A stretch of DNA of 64,000 nt, taken from contig NZ_CP051204.2 in the NCBI RefSeq assembly GCF_012516375.2, positions 4,774,001-4,838,000 of the forward strand. The letters run 5' to 3'. The DNA is from Chitinophaga oryzae (GTDB lineage: Bacteria; Bacteroidota; Bacteroidia; Chitinophagales; Chitinophagaceae). The notes beneath the pieces are model-generated. The model did not search any database and had not been told where the DNA came from. It saw only the letters and a program-made list of their open reading frames with translations. A program made the position numbers and the translations under genes. Below, in pieces: positions 41,012-48,866 of this stretch. The first letter of the stretch is position 1. The number at the start of each line of letters is the position of its first letter.

Positions 41012-42637
41012 TTACTGCTCTTCCGCCACCAATGCTTCTTTTCTGTTGTACAGGAGCTCTTTTTCTCCATACAGCCGTTCAGCGATGATGCCTTTCGCTT
41101 CACATTCCTTTACCAGTTTGTTGGACTGGATGATCGGGTTGGATTCGTCGGTATATACGATGCTGCTGATAAATTCCAGCCAGGGTTCCATCCCCATGGC
41201 ATATACATAAGCTTCTTTCGGGTGGAAGATATTCACCAGCGCCATCCCTTTCGGGCAGTCGGATCCTGCGAGCCTGCGGCTGCTGTCCTGGTCCCGGGTG
41301 ATCTTTTTGGTCAGCAGCGGGCCGTACAGCCATGTGAGCGGAGCGCCGTCGCATTCCATGCCAAGGAACAGCACGTCCACGTCCCCGATCTGGTTATGAA
41401 TTAGTTTATAAAGGGCAGATTCCACGATCCTGGAGTCGGCGAGGAACAACAGTTTGAAACCGCTGATCTGTACCAGGAAACAGGATTTGGTGAGAATGCT
41501 CATATCGCAGTGTTCACCGGTGAAAGGCAGGCCGGTGATGGTGGTATCCACAAATTCGATGGTTTCCATCGGATCTACCGCCACTACATTATCGAAGCCG
41601 ATATTGTTGAACATCAGCTTCAGATCCGGGTCTTCCAGCTTGCCGCTGCAGGTACGCGGCACTATCAGGTTCCTGATTTTATGACGCAGGGGCAGCAGCG
41701 TTTCGAAGAGGATGTGGTCCTGGTGGTTGTGCGTGATCAGCACGTAATCAATTACATCCGGCAGGTCGGCATCGGAGAAGTGGTCGATACTGCTTTCATA
41801 GCCATAGTAGCTGATCAGCGGGTCTACGAGGATGCTCACGTCTTTTGTTTCCACGAGGATACAGGCGTGACCGAAATAGCGCATGCGGATTTTGTCGCCG
41901 GTATACCGTTTATAGGCTGGCGGCGGCGTTTCCGTAAAGAAGGTGTCAAACAGCGCCTCCTGCTCCGGGGTGATGCCGAAAATCGCTTTGATCTCCGACA
42001 GGGGGCGTGCCGTCCGTTTCATGCGGCTGATGGCGTCAATACCCGGGTGATCGAAGGGGATGTTGAGATGCAGCACATCCGGTTCATCGAGCCGGGGCGT
42101 ACTGAGGCAGAAAGGCCGGTGGTCGTTGTTGGTGATCCACAGGGCGATGCTCTGTGCCTCTTTATTATAGAATTCACTTTTATACAGGAGTGATTCGAAG
42201 AAACGGTAGTCTGCATTATTATTGCGGTCGTAACACAGTTCCACATAGCCTTTGAGGATGTCCGGCACTTTTTCGTACAGGGGTTCCAGTCCGAAGCCTT
42301 TGCCTTCTGCGGCCAGTATTCTGTCCAGTTCTTTACAGGCTTTAGCGAATTCGATGGTCCGGTGCTGGCGTTTCAGGATATCTTCTTTCAGGGCACTCAC
42401 TTCCGCTACCCTTCCGCCGTTGAAGTCCATGAAGGGACCGCCTTTCATTTTCGGATTCAGCACGGCTTCCGCATGGATAGCGGGATCGTCGAGGTAAGAG
42501 TCCATGATGGTGAGGTGGCGTCCGATGGTGTTCATGGCTGCTGTTGCCGGAGAGATCAGGTGACTCCAGGCATACCACCGGTCATACAATGGTTCCAGCA
42601 CTACGTTGGGCTTGAGGTATACTTTTTTGTCGCTCAT
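41012..42637 (-). CDS. CmlA-like diiron beta-hydroxylase with metallo-beta-lactamase fold
   Basis: A 541-aa protein with a large N-terminal domain (about 1-240) and a C-terminal metallo-beta-lactamase-fold domain. The metal motif HNHQDH is at about residues 302-307, followed by GEHCD, LADS and FHPKE, which supply the further Glu, Asp and His ligands. Length, layout and motif position match CmlA, the diiron oxygenase that hydroxylates the beta carbon of a carrier-bound amino acid in chloramphenicol synthesis (family knowledge). It probably beta-hydroxylates one or more residues while they are tethered to the NRPS. It overlaps the thioesterase gene by 4 bases (ATGA), so the two are probably translationally coupled. 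A simple hydrolase role is less likely because of the N-terminal domain and the context. Confidence 0.82.
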   Translation of the reverse strand: MSDKKVYLKPNVVLEPLYDRWYAWSHLISPATAAMNTIGRHLTIMDSYLDDPAIHAEAVLNPKMKGGPFMDFNGGRVAEVSALKEDILKRQHRTIEFAKACKELDRILAAEGKGFGLEPLYEKVPDILKGYVELCYDRNNNADYRFFESLLYKSEFYNKEAQSIALWITNNDHRPFCLSTPRLDEPDVLHLNIPFDHPGIDAISRMKRTARPLSEIKAIFGITPEQEALFDTFFTETPPPAYKRYTGDKIRMRYFGHACILVETKDVSILVDPLISYYGYESSIDHFSDADLPDVIDYVLITHNHQDHILFETLLPLRHKIRNLIVPRTCSGKLEDPDLKLMFNNIGFDNVVAVDPMETIEFVDTTITGLPFTGEHCDMSILTKSCFLVQISGFKLLFLADSRIVESALYKLIHNQIGDVDVLFLGMECDGAPLTWLYGPLLTKKITRDQDSSRRLAGSDCPKGMALVNIFHPKEAYVYAMGMEPWLEFISSIVYTDESNPIIQSNKLVKECEAKGIIAERLYGEKELLYNRKEALVAEEQ

Positions 42638-43356
42638 AATTGATATGATTTGTGATGTACAAGTAATTTTTTGGCGATGATGCTGACGATCTCGTAGGGG
42701 TATTTGAAGATAAAAAAGTGATGACCGGGCATTCGGCGGAAATCGACCGGCTTATGGGTTTCCTGTTGCCACAGGCGGATATCTTCGTGTTTCATATCTT
42801 CTCTCGTTCCGGTGATAACGGTAACGGGTATATCCAATGGTTCGTGGCGGATATGGGCGTAATTCTCCGACACTTTGAAGTCAGCGCGCAGGATGGGCTC
42901 TATAAAATCCAGCAGTTCATCGTTCTGCAGTATTTCATCAGGGCTTCCGTTGAGATTACGGACTTCCTCGATAAAAGATTTTTTATCCAGCAGGTGCCTT
43001 TTCTTCTCTGTTCTTGACAGTGCTGCGGGCCCGGAGGTGCCGGTGATAAAAAGATGCAGGGGTGGCATGCGGCCTTCTTCCCTGATTTTGCGGGCCAGGA
43101 GATAACAGAGCAGTCCCCCCATGCTGTGTCCGTAGATGGCGTAGGGCGCCTTGTCAATTTTATGCTCAACCTGCTGATAGAGGTCATTCACCAGCTGCCG
43201 TATATCTTCTTTCAGGGGTTCACTCATCCGCGTACCTCTGCCGGGATATTCCAGCGGGATAAGGTTCAGGAAAGATGGCAGGTGTTCTTCATACAACCGG
43301 TAGGAGTACTTGCTACCTCCGGCAAAGGGCAGACAGAAAAGATTGATTTTCTCCAT
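42634..43356 (-). CDS. Type II thioesterase (NRPS editing)
   Basis: A 240-aa alpha/beta hydrolase of the TEII family. It starts with the typical LFCLPFAGG, has EYPGRG at about 36-41, the nucleophile elbow GHSMGG with Ser78, a likely catalytic Asp in the TGTREDMKHED segment and a His in PGHHFF near the C terminus. Such enzymes remove stalled or wrong groups from carrier proteins. It is the first gene after the hairpin-rich leader and is followed by the CmlA-like gene with a 4-base overlap. It is not expected to be the main release enzyme. Confidence 0.93.
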   Translation of the reverse strand: MEKINLFCLPFAGGSKYSYRLYEEHLPSFLNLIPLEYPGRGTRMSEPLKEDIRQLVNDLYQQVEHKIDKAPYAIYGHSMGGLLCYLLARKIREEGRMPPLHLFITGTSGPAALSRTEKKRHLLDKKSFIEEVRNLNGSPDEILQNDELLDFIEPILRADFKVSENYAHIRHEPLDIPVTVITGTREDMKHEDIRLWQQETHKPVDFRRMPGHHFFIFKYPYEIVSIIAKKLLVHHKSYQL

Positions 43357-43378
43357 ATGTCAAAGTTTCCACGTTGTC

Positions 43379-43421
43379 AAAAAATCGGACATAGGAATCC
43401 CTGTCCGGGACCAGGGAGTCC
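43379..43421 (-). terminator. Putative attenuator/intrinsic terminator between the NusG-like gene and the NRPS operon
   Basis: On the minus strand a 10-bp stem with one mismatch (GGACTCCCTG with CAGGGATTCC, 43412-43421 with 43394-43403) is followed by 9 bases and then T6 (43379-43384). An alternative 6-bp stem CGGACA/TGTCCG (43402-43407 with 43386-43391) ends one base before the T-run and shares bases with the first stem. The two folds are therefore mutually exclusive, or the loop CGGA can pair with the linker TCCG as a pseudoknot. It lies 22 bases upstream of the thioesterase start. Confidence 0.6.
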
Positions 43422-43509
43422 GGTATCTGAGTTATAAAGGAATGACGACGACAGTCACCTGTATTACACAGCTGATGTCTGTCTGTTCCTGCATCATATC
43501 AGGGAAATT

Positions 43510-43554
43510 ACAGGCTGGCGGAGGCCTGTGCAGCAGAGGGGAGCCGTCCTGCTG
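43510..43554 (-). promoter_or_regulatory. Tandem dual hairpin in the leader after the NusG-like gene
   Basis: Two perfect 6-bp stems stand one base apart on the minus-strand transcript. The first is CAGCAG/CTGCTG with a 12-base loop (43531-43554), the second ACAGGC/GCCTGT with an 8-base loop (43510-43529). The LoaP NusG paralog of Bacillus is reported to bind a dual-hairpin RNA leader, so this is a candidate binding site for the NusG-like protein encoded just upstream. Confidence 0.45.
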
Positions 43555-43585
43555 AAAAAATGAAACGCGCCAGGGTTTCCATGCA

Positions 43586-43610
43586 GGCCATGTTGAATGT
43601 AACCATGGCC
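43586..43610 (-). other. Hairpin right after the NusG-like stop codon
   Basis: Perfect 7-bp stem (GGCCATG/CATGGCC) with an 11-base loop, starting 7 bases after the NusG-like stop codon. No T-run follows at once. It may be part of the structured leader. Confidence 0.4.
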
Positions 43611-43616
43611 GGCCGC

Positions 43617-44135
43617 TTACAAGGCAATTGAATCGAGGTATTCTCCAGATACGGCCACCAGAATATTCTTCTGCAGCATATTCACCCTTACCAGAAATTT
43701 CCGTTCGCCTTTTACTTCCACCACCTCGCAGACGAGGCCGCATAGTATTCCATCTTTGATCATCAATTGTTTTCCGGGCAGAAAATAATCATCCGATACC
43801 TCAATATCGATATTACTTGTCTGTTGGGTAACCAGCCGGATACTATGAATCACGTCTTCCTTCACCTTTACCACCTCCTTACCTGTTTTCACATAATATA
43901 ACACAGCTTCCAGGCTTAGCACCCTGTAATAGGTTTCCAGGTCCTCCAGATAAATAAAGAGGTAAGAAGGAAATAATGGAGCGTCAATGAATTTTTTCCG
44001 GTCTTTCCACGCGCGTAAAATTCTGGCTGTAGGTAAAAAGTTGACAATATTCAAAGTTGACAAAAAAGCGGCAACTTTTTTTTCGTGACGGGGCTTGGTA
44101 TACACCACATACCAGCCATTTACGGAAATGCTCAT
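43617..44135 (-). CDS. NusG-like specialised transcription elongation factor (UpxY/LoaP type)
   Basis: A 172-aa NusG paralog. The N-terminal NGN domain (about 1-110) begins with WYVVYTKPRHEKKVAAFL and contains PLFPSYLFIYL. A KOW-type C-terminal domain (about 115-170) follows, with PGKQLMIKDGILCGLVCEVVEVKG. UpxY of Bacteroides and LoaP of Bacillus are specialised NusG paralogs that allow RNA polymerase to read through terminators in long capsule or antibiotic operons. Here the gene is the first of a minus-strand operon of more than 44 kb with giant NRPS genes, and is separated from them by a leader of hairpins and a U6 tract. It most likely acts as a processive antiterminator for this operon. 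It is not the housekeeping NusG, which normally sits with ribosomal protein genes. Confidence 0.9.
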   Translation of the reverse strand: MSISVNGWYVVYTKPRHEKKVAAFLSTLNIVNFLPTARILRAWKDRKKFIDAPLFPSYLFIYLEDLETYYRVLSLEAVLYYVKTGKEVVKVKEDVIHSIRLVTQQTSNIDIEVSDDYFLPGKQLMIKDGILCGLVCEVVEVKGERKFLVRVNMLQKNILVAVSGEYLDSIAL

Positions 44136-44847
44136 TGAGGGTATTTTCTAAAGGATACTAATAAAGCGACAGGCTTTCCTTCCAGATATAGTTTCACATG
44201 CCTTTCCTGAAACAATGTCATTCAGTTCCGGGCATAGCTGTCGCTAGCGTGAATCCAGATCCTTCACATTACATAAAAAAAATAAAGTAGCTGTTTAAAC
44301 GATGTAATAAGTTAACATAAAACACCACCTTGGATGTCTCAGAATTTTCCGGATAGTATTAGTTTGTGTTTAGTCTCCTGGCTTAGTTTAACATTTAAGG
44401 AAAATTTGATTATTTGAGGGTCTGCTAACTACTTTTTTTATCGTTGTACAATAATTAACACTTCTATCGTCCTTATCAGTGGGTCGAATTTAGCAAACAT
44501 ATTTTATTCAGCAAAAAAAATTATCCGGCGGCTCACCGCAGCAGAAAAAAAACACAATATATGTTGCGAGGTACAATCCGGTGAAGTAGCAATTCAGTAA
44601 AAGGGTGCATGAAACCTGCCACAGTAAGGTATTACAACATGGAACCCTATCGTTAACAATCATTTAATATCATTTGCATGACTGACGATTTTTAAAACAT
44701 TTTTTTCCATTGCTGTAAATCATTTTATATTTAACTTGCTGTCCGCTGCTAAATCTTACACCACCGGACTTTTGTTTCAGCAGCGCACTGCAATGATATT
44801 GCCAACAACATCACAAAAACCCTTTTTCCAATACCCAAAATCAATCC
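44136..44847. other. Divergent intergenic region between NusG-like gene and ABC exporter
   Basis: An AT-rich stretch of 712 bases without a convincing gene on either strand. It must hold the promoters of the NRPS operon (minus) and of the ABC exporter (plus). One Bacteroidota-type -7 box for the minus strand is seen at 44494-44501. For the plus strand I found only weak matches (TATATTTA at 44726-44733). A TTGTACAA palindrome is near 44444. No long repeat was seen. Confidence 0.7.
44494..44501 (-). promoter_or_regulatory. Candidate -7 promoter box for the NusG-like gene and NRPS operon
   Basis: TATGTTTG on the minus strand matches the Bacteroidota -7 consensus TAnnTTTG. A TTTG stretch lies upstream but only 10 bases away, shorter than the usual 19-21, so the -33 box is not clear. 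Use of this site would give a 5' leader of about 350 bases. Confidence 0.35.
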
Positions 44848-46620
44848 ATGCAACTTCCCTCAACAACCATCACCGACGGTGGCCACATTACTGTGAAGCC
44901 TAAACGCACCTTACGCCTGTTACAGTTATTGCGGCCTCACCGCGCCCTGTTCACAGCAGGCATGCTTTTTTTAATCACCAACAGCCTCGCAGGCCTTGCC
45001 TTTCCCGAACTGCTGGGCCGGCTCATCAATGCCGGCAAACAACCGGAAGCAACAGCCTACATCCATGAAGCAGGCATTGCATTAGTAGTACTCCTAACCA
45101 TACAAGCCATTAGTTCCTTCTTCAGGACATTGATCTTTGTAAAGGTAGCCGAAAAGACACTGGCAAGCCTGCGGCAGTCGGTATACAACCACCTGATCAA
45201 GCTCCCCATGCAGTTTTTCCTTACCCGCCGCGTAGGGGAATTAAACAGCAGGATATCCGCAGACATTTCACTGCTACAGGAAACATTCACCAACACTATT
45301 GCTGAACTCATACGGCAGCTGGTGATCATCGTCGGAGGCATCACCTTCCTGATGCTGACCTCCATCCATCTTACGCTTTTCATGCTGGCCATTATGCCGG
45401 TCATGGTACTGATCGCTGTTGGCTTCGGCCGTTTCATCCGTCATTTCTCCCGCAGGGTACAGGACCAGGTGGCCGCCTCCGGCACCATCGTGGAAGAGAC
45501 ACTGCAGGGCATCTTCAGCGTCAAGGCATTCGCCAGCGAGTTCCTGGAAATGAAACGTTACCGCGAAAAGACCGATGAAGCGGCCCGTATCGGTATCCAG
45601 AACGGTAAATACCGCGCCGCCCTCTCCTCTTTCGTCGTCGCCGGCATCTTCGGCGCACTGGTGGCCGTTATCTGGCGGGGAGCGCTCATCGGCCTGGACA
45701 CCGGGCAGCTGTTCTCATTTGTGCTGTATTCGGTTTTTATCGGCAGCTCCATAGGCGGGCTGGCGGAGGTATATGCTTCACTGCAAAAGAGCATCGGCGC
45801 CACCGACAACCTCTTCGCTATTCTCGACGAACCGGCGGAACCCCTGGCACCGGTTACCCGGCTGGCGCCCGAACATACCCTTCATGGTTATATCAGCTTC
45901 CGCCACGTATCTTTCCGTTACCCCGGGCGGGAAGACACGCCGGTACTGAAAAACCTCTCCTTCCAGGCACAGGCCAACCAGACCATCGCGCTGATAGGCC
46001 CCAGCGGCGCCGGCAAAAGCACCATCGTGTCCTTACTGTTACGCATCTACGATCCTACGGGCGGGCATATACTTTTTGATCAGAAAGACAGCAGCACCTT
46101 CCCCCTGTCCGCCCTCCGCTCGCAGATTGCTACCGTACCGCAGGACGTATTCCTGTTCGGCGGCACGATCGCGGAAAATATCGCCTACGGCAAACAGGAC
46201 GCCACGGATGCGGAGATCATTGCCGCGGCGCAAAAAGCCAATGCCTGGGAATTTATTCAACGCATGCCGCAGGGGCTGCAAACCATCGTGGGAGAACGCG
46301 GCGTACAACTTTCCGGCGGACAGCGGCAGCGTATCGCCATCGCCCGCGCGGTACTGAAATCACCGCGCATCCTTATCCTGGATGAAGCTACCTCTGCACT
46401 GGACGCGGAATCTGAAAAACTGGTACAGGATGCATTGAGCAAACTGATGAAGGGCCGTACGGCCATCGTCATCGCCCACCGGCTGGCCACCATCCGGCAG
46501 GCCGACAAGATCATTGTCATCGATAAAGGCGCTATCGTGGAAGAAGGCACCCATCATGAGCTGATCAGCAACGAAGAAGGGTTGTATAAAACGCTCTGTG
46601 AGATGCAGTTTATTCAATAA
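44848..46620 (+). CDS. ABC exporter, fused membrane and ATPase domains (MsbA/ABCB type)
   Basis: A 590-aa half-transporter. The membrane domain (about 30-330) has the usual hydrophobic helices. The ATPase domain has Walker A GPSGAGKS at about 384-391, signature LSGGQ at about 488, Walker B ILILDEATSALD at about 508 and the H-loop in IVIAHRLATI near 542. It would act as a homodimer in the inner membrane. It is transcribed away from the NRPS operon across a shared intergenic region, so it may export the peptide or protect the producer, but similar exporters are also common in Bacteroidota with lipid or unknown roles. The stop codon overlaps the A-run that forms the T-tract of the convergent terminator. 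Confidence 0.92.
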   Translation: MQLPSTTITDGGHITVKPKRTLRLLQLLRPHRALFTAGMLFLITNSLAGLAFPELLGRLINAGKQPEATAYIHEAGIALVVLLTIQAISSFFRTLIFVKVAEKTLASLRQSVYNHLIKLPMQFFLTRRVGELNSRISADISLLQETFTNTIAELIRQLVIIVGGITFLMLTSIHLTLFMLAIMPVMVLIAVGFGRFIRHFSRRVQDQVAASGTIVEETLQGIFSVKAFASEFLEMKRYREKTDEAARIGIQNGKYRAALSSFVVAGIFGALVAVIWRGALIGLDTGQLFSFVLYSVFIGSSIGGLAEVYASLQKSIGATDNLFAILDEPAEPLAPVTRLAPEHTLHGYISFRHVSFRYPGREDTPVLKNLSFQAQANQTIALIGPSGAGKSTIVSLLLRIYDPTGGHILFDQKDSSTFPLSALRSQIATVPQDVFLFGGTIAENIAYGKQDATDAEIIAAAQKANAWEFIQRMPQGLQTIVGERGVQLSGGQRQRIAIARAVLKSPRILILDEATSALDAESEKLVQDALSKLMKGRTAIVIAHRLATIRQADKIIVIDKGAIVEEGTHHELISNEEGLYKTLCEMQFIQ

Positions 46621-46648
46621 AAAAAGGCCGGCTTTTCAGCGCCGGCCT
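46619..46648 (-). terminator. Intrinsic terminator of the TlpA/sigma cluster
   Basis: On the minus strand a perfect 8-bp stem AGGCCGGC/GCCGGCCT (46625-46632 with 46641-46648) with an 8-base loop is followed directly by T7. It lies 22 bases after the stop codon of the 321-aa TlpA gene and touches the stop codon of the convergent ABC exporter. Confidence 0.88.
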
Positions 46649-46670
46649 GCATATAGGGGTTGACTATTGG

Positions 46671-47636
46671 TTATTGCAATAGCTTTTGTACGACTTCATC
46701 AAAATGGCTGCGCTGGTAAAAGTCCATCGAGGTAGCGATACGTCCGTCTTTGTCGACGATGACCAGGTGCGGGATGCCCGTGATGTTAAACAGCTTCCGG
46801 ACACCGGTTTCTTCTTTGAAGCCACCGTCGGCCAGCACCTGCATCCATTCCATTTGTAGCTCCTCCATGGCTTTTTTCCATTTGCCCTTGTCTTCATCGA
46901 CCGATACGCCGACGAACGTCACCCCTTTGTCTTTATAGCGGTTGTAGTGTTCCCGCAGGGTGGGCACGTAAGCGCGGCAGGGAGCGCACCAGCTGGCCCA
47001 GAAATCCAGTACCACCACTTTGCCTTTCAGGTCGCTGAGCGAGACGGTTTTACCGGCAGGATCTTCCGTCCTGAATTCCGGCAGCGGAGACCTGGCTTCG
47101 ATCATCCGGTAGGTCCCGATCCTTTCTGCCAGTGCTTTTCCTTCCGGCGAGTTTTTACCTTCGGACGTCAGTTGAGCGTAGGCCGCTTTCGCTTCATCGT
47201 ACTTCACCGCGTACCGGTTGGCAATCCACGCGGCGATTTCCGCCTGCGGGTGCTCTGCGAAATACTGCATTGGCAGTACCTTGCTGGCACGATACTGCTG
47301 CCAGTGATCGTTATACTTCCCTCCTTTCAGGCTGCTGCCGGAGAGGGAATCAAAACTGCAGTTGATCGTATAGTCTGCGTTTTCGAGGAACACTTCTATT
47401 TTACGCGTACTTACTTTCAGCTGTAACAGTTGCGGGTGGTCCAGCTTGCCGGAATAGGTAAATTCTCCGTTCTCGATGCGTACACGGGGGAAATCAGCGA
47501 TGCTCCCTCCGCTAAGATCAAGGATCGTCACACTACCATTAGCGACGCCGGTTATCTTTCCGCGGATCACGAAGCCGTCTCCCGCGAAACTCAACAGGGG
47601 CAACAGCCATAAAATCAGTAGCGAGCCGTATTTCAT
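46671..47636 (-). CDS. TlpA-like thioredoxin-fold protein with DUF4369-like N terminus
   Basis: A 321-aa exported protein with a signal peptide (about 1-18). A beta-rich DUF4369-like region (about 20-110) is followed by a C-terminal TlpA/ResA thioredoxin domain (about 185-321) with the redox motif WCAPC and the cis-proline loop GIPHLVI. It probably reduces or isomerises disulfides in the periplasm or at the cell surface. It follows the second TlpA gene by 8 bases and is the last gene before the terminator. Such proteins often accompany SusCD loci in Bacteroidota; the substrate is unknown. Confidence 0.9.
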   Translation of the reverse strand: MKYGSLLILWLLPLLSFAGDGFVIRGKITGVANGSVTILDLSGGSIADFPRVRIENGEFTYSGKLDHPQLLQLKVSTRKIEVFLENADYTINCSFDSLSGSSLKGGKYNDHWQQYRASKVLPMQYFAEHPQAEIAAWIANRYAVKYDEAKAAYAQLTSEGKNSPEGKALAERIGTYRMIEARSPLPEFRTEDPAGKTVSLSDLKGKVVVLDFWASWCAPCRAYVPTLREHYNRYKDKGVTFVGVSVDEDKGKWKKAMEELQMEWMQVLADGGFKEETGVRKLFNITGIPHLVIVDKDGRIATSMDFYQRSHFDEVVQKLLQ

Positions 47637-47644
47637 AGGATTGT

Positions 47645-48793
47645 TTATTTAATGATTTCAGCCAGTTTTTTCTCTACATCTTCTCCATACAGGCCCATGC
47701 CGAGGACTTTACCATCCGGTCCGATCAGCACGTTAAAGGGGATGTAGTTGGCGCCGTAGGCCGCTATAGTCTCATCGCCCCAGCCTTTCAGGCTGCTCAC
47801 ATTCGTCCAGTTGATACCGTGTTTCTCGACAGCATTTACCCATGCCTCTTTTTTGGAGTCCAGGGAGACAGCGATCATGGAAAAATTCTTGTCTTTAAAC
47901 TTATCGTTGGCCGCTTTCAGATAAGGGATCTGCGGTTTGCAGGGGCCGCACCAGCTGGCCCAGAAGTCCAGGAATACATAACGTCCTTTGAAATCTGCCA
48001 GGGACACCATTTTGCCGTTAACATCCGGTACACTGAATGCCGGCGCCATATCGCCTACTTTTACTTTCCCCAATGCGCCCTGTGCTTCGCCTGGTTCGCC
48101 GAACTTCAGGGTTAGCGGTGACGGATCTATTTTTCCGGGGTTGAGCCGGCGTTGCATGATACGGGTGGAGATGGCATGTTCGCCCAGCAGCGCAGCCACT
48201 TCATCATATTCTTTCGTGCCGTTAAAAAACACCGTCAACGCATAAGCGGAAACGCCGGAGTTAGGGTGTTTGGCGATCCAGTCACGATAGGATTTCTGCA
48301 CCTTTGCTGTTATAGCTGCGTGTTCTTTGCTATATTTATCAGCGGCTTCTTCATCCCCTACCTTCATGGCTTTGTTGATCTTTTCCATCAGCTCATTCTG
48401 CTGTTTCACGTCTTTACTTTCCGGGGAGGTGAGTGCCATCATTTCCTGCCATTCCTTTACCCAGGTATCACCTTTATAGATCGCGTTATCGAAATAAGGC
48501 CCTTTACCGGTGATTTCGACTTTGCCTTCTTCGAGGTAAAGGATGGTACCGCATTTCTCGCCCTGGTTGCCAATCATCAGGATGTAGATGCTCCCTCCTT
48601 TCTTCATGGAGGACTTTAGCGTGAAGCTGTGATTGACCACCCTTGCAGTGTCCCATTCCCCTGTGTAAGGCTCTATCAGGGTTACGAGCGTATCGTTGGG
48701 CATTTTGTCCAGTTTGGCGGTGATCACCACCTCCTGTGCGGAGGCACTGTAAGCACCGGCGCCCAACAGTAAGGAAAAGAGTATTTTTTTCAT
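47645..48793 (-). CDS. TlpA-like thioredoxin-fold protein with DUF4369-like N terminus
   Basis: A 382-aa exported protein with a signal peptide (about 1-19, cleaved near SASAQ), a DUF4369-like beta region (about 20-110), a helical lysine-rich middle and a TlpA domain (about 245-382) with WCGPC and the loop YIPFNVLIG. It is paired with the next TlpA gene at 8 bases. A copy of the bipartite motif found in this cluster lies 17 bases before the start codon, so the pair may be transcribed separately from the protease upstream. Confidence 0.9.
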   Translation of the reverse strand: MKKILFSLLLGAGAYSASAQEVVITAKLDKMPNDTLVTLIEPYTGEWDTARVVNHSFTLKSSMKKGGSIYILMIGNQGEKCGTILYLEEGKVEITGKGPYFDNAIYKGDTWVKEWQEMMALTSPESKDVKQQNELMEKINKAMKVGDEEAADKYSKEHAAITAKVQKSYRDWIAKHPNSGVSAYALTVFFNGTKEYDEVAALLGEHAISTRIMQRRLNPGKIDPSPLTLKFGEPGEAQGALGKVKVGDMAPAFSVPDVNGKMVSLADFKGRYVFLDFWASWCGPCKPQIPYLKAANDKFKDKNFSMIAVSLDSKKEAWVNAVEKHGINWTNVSSLKGWGDETIAAYGANYIPFNVLIGPDGKVLGMGLYGEDVEKKLAEIIK

Positions 48794-48809
48794 AAAGGAT
48801 TTGTTTATA

Positions 48810-48842
48810 TATCAGGCACCCTGAATGGCGGAAAGGGTGAAG
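48810..48842 (-). promoter_or_regulatory. Bipartite motif, copy A, upstream of the TlpA pair
   Basis: On the minus strand CTTCACCCTTT, 12 bases, then GTGCCTGATA. The same arrangement with the same 12-base spacing occurs at 58231-58258 and 58959-58991. In this copy the arms can also pair (ATCAGGC...GCCTGAT and ACCCT...AGGGT with a TTC bulge), so an RNA hairpin is an alternative to a promoter. Confidence 0.5.
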
Positions 48843-48866
48843 CCTGATAACAATTTTATTATTTTA

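Noticed and set aside
43432..43497. A 21-codon minus-strand frame in the same leader
   Set aside because: Too short and without a peptide-control signature such as codon runs for a predicted amino acid.
43508..43606. A 32-codon minus-strand frame in the leader after the NusG-like gene
   Set aside because: It has no homology I recognise, overlaps the hairpins and has no distinctive composition; a leader peptide cannot be excluded but is not supported.
1..44135. CRISPR-like or tandem repeats within the NRPS genes
   Set aside because: The repeats are homologous domains spaced kilobases apart, not short regular repeats.
44710..44733. Plus-strand promoter for the ABC exporter (TTG and TATATTTA)
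   Set aside because: The spacing of 13 bases is too short for the Bacteroidota consensus and the -7 box has a mismatch at the last base.
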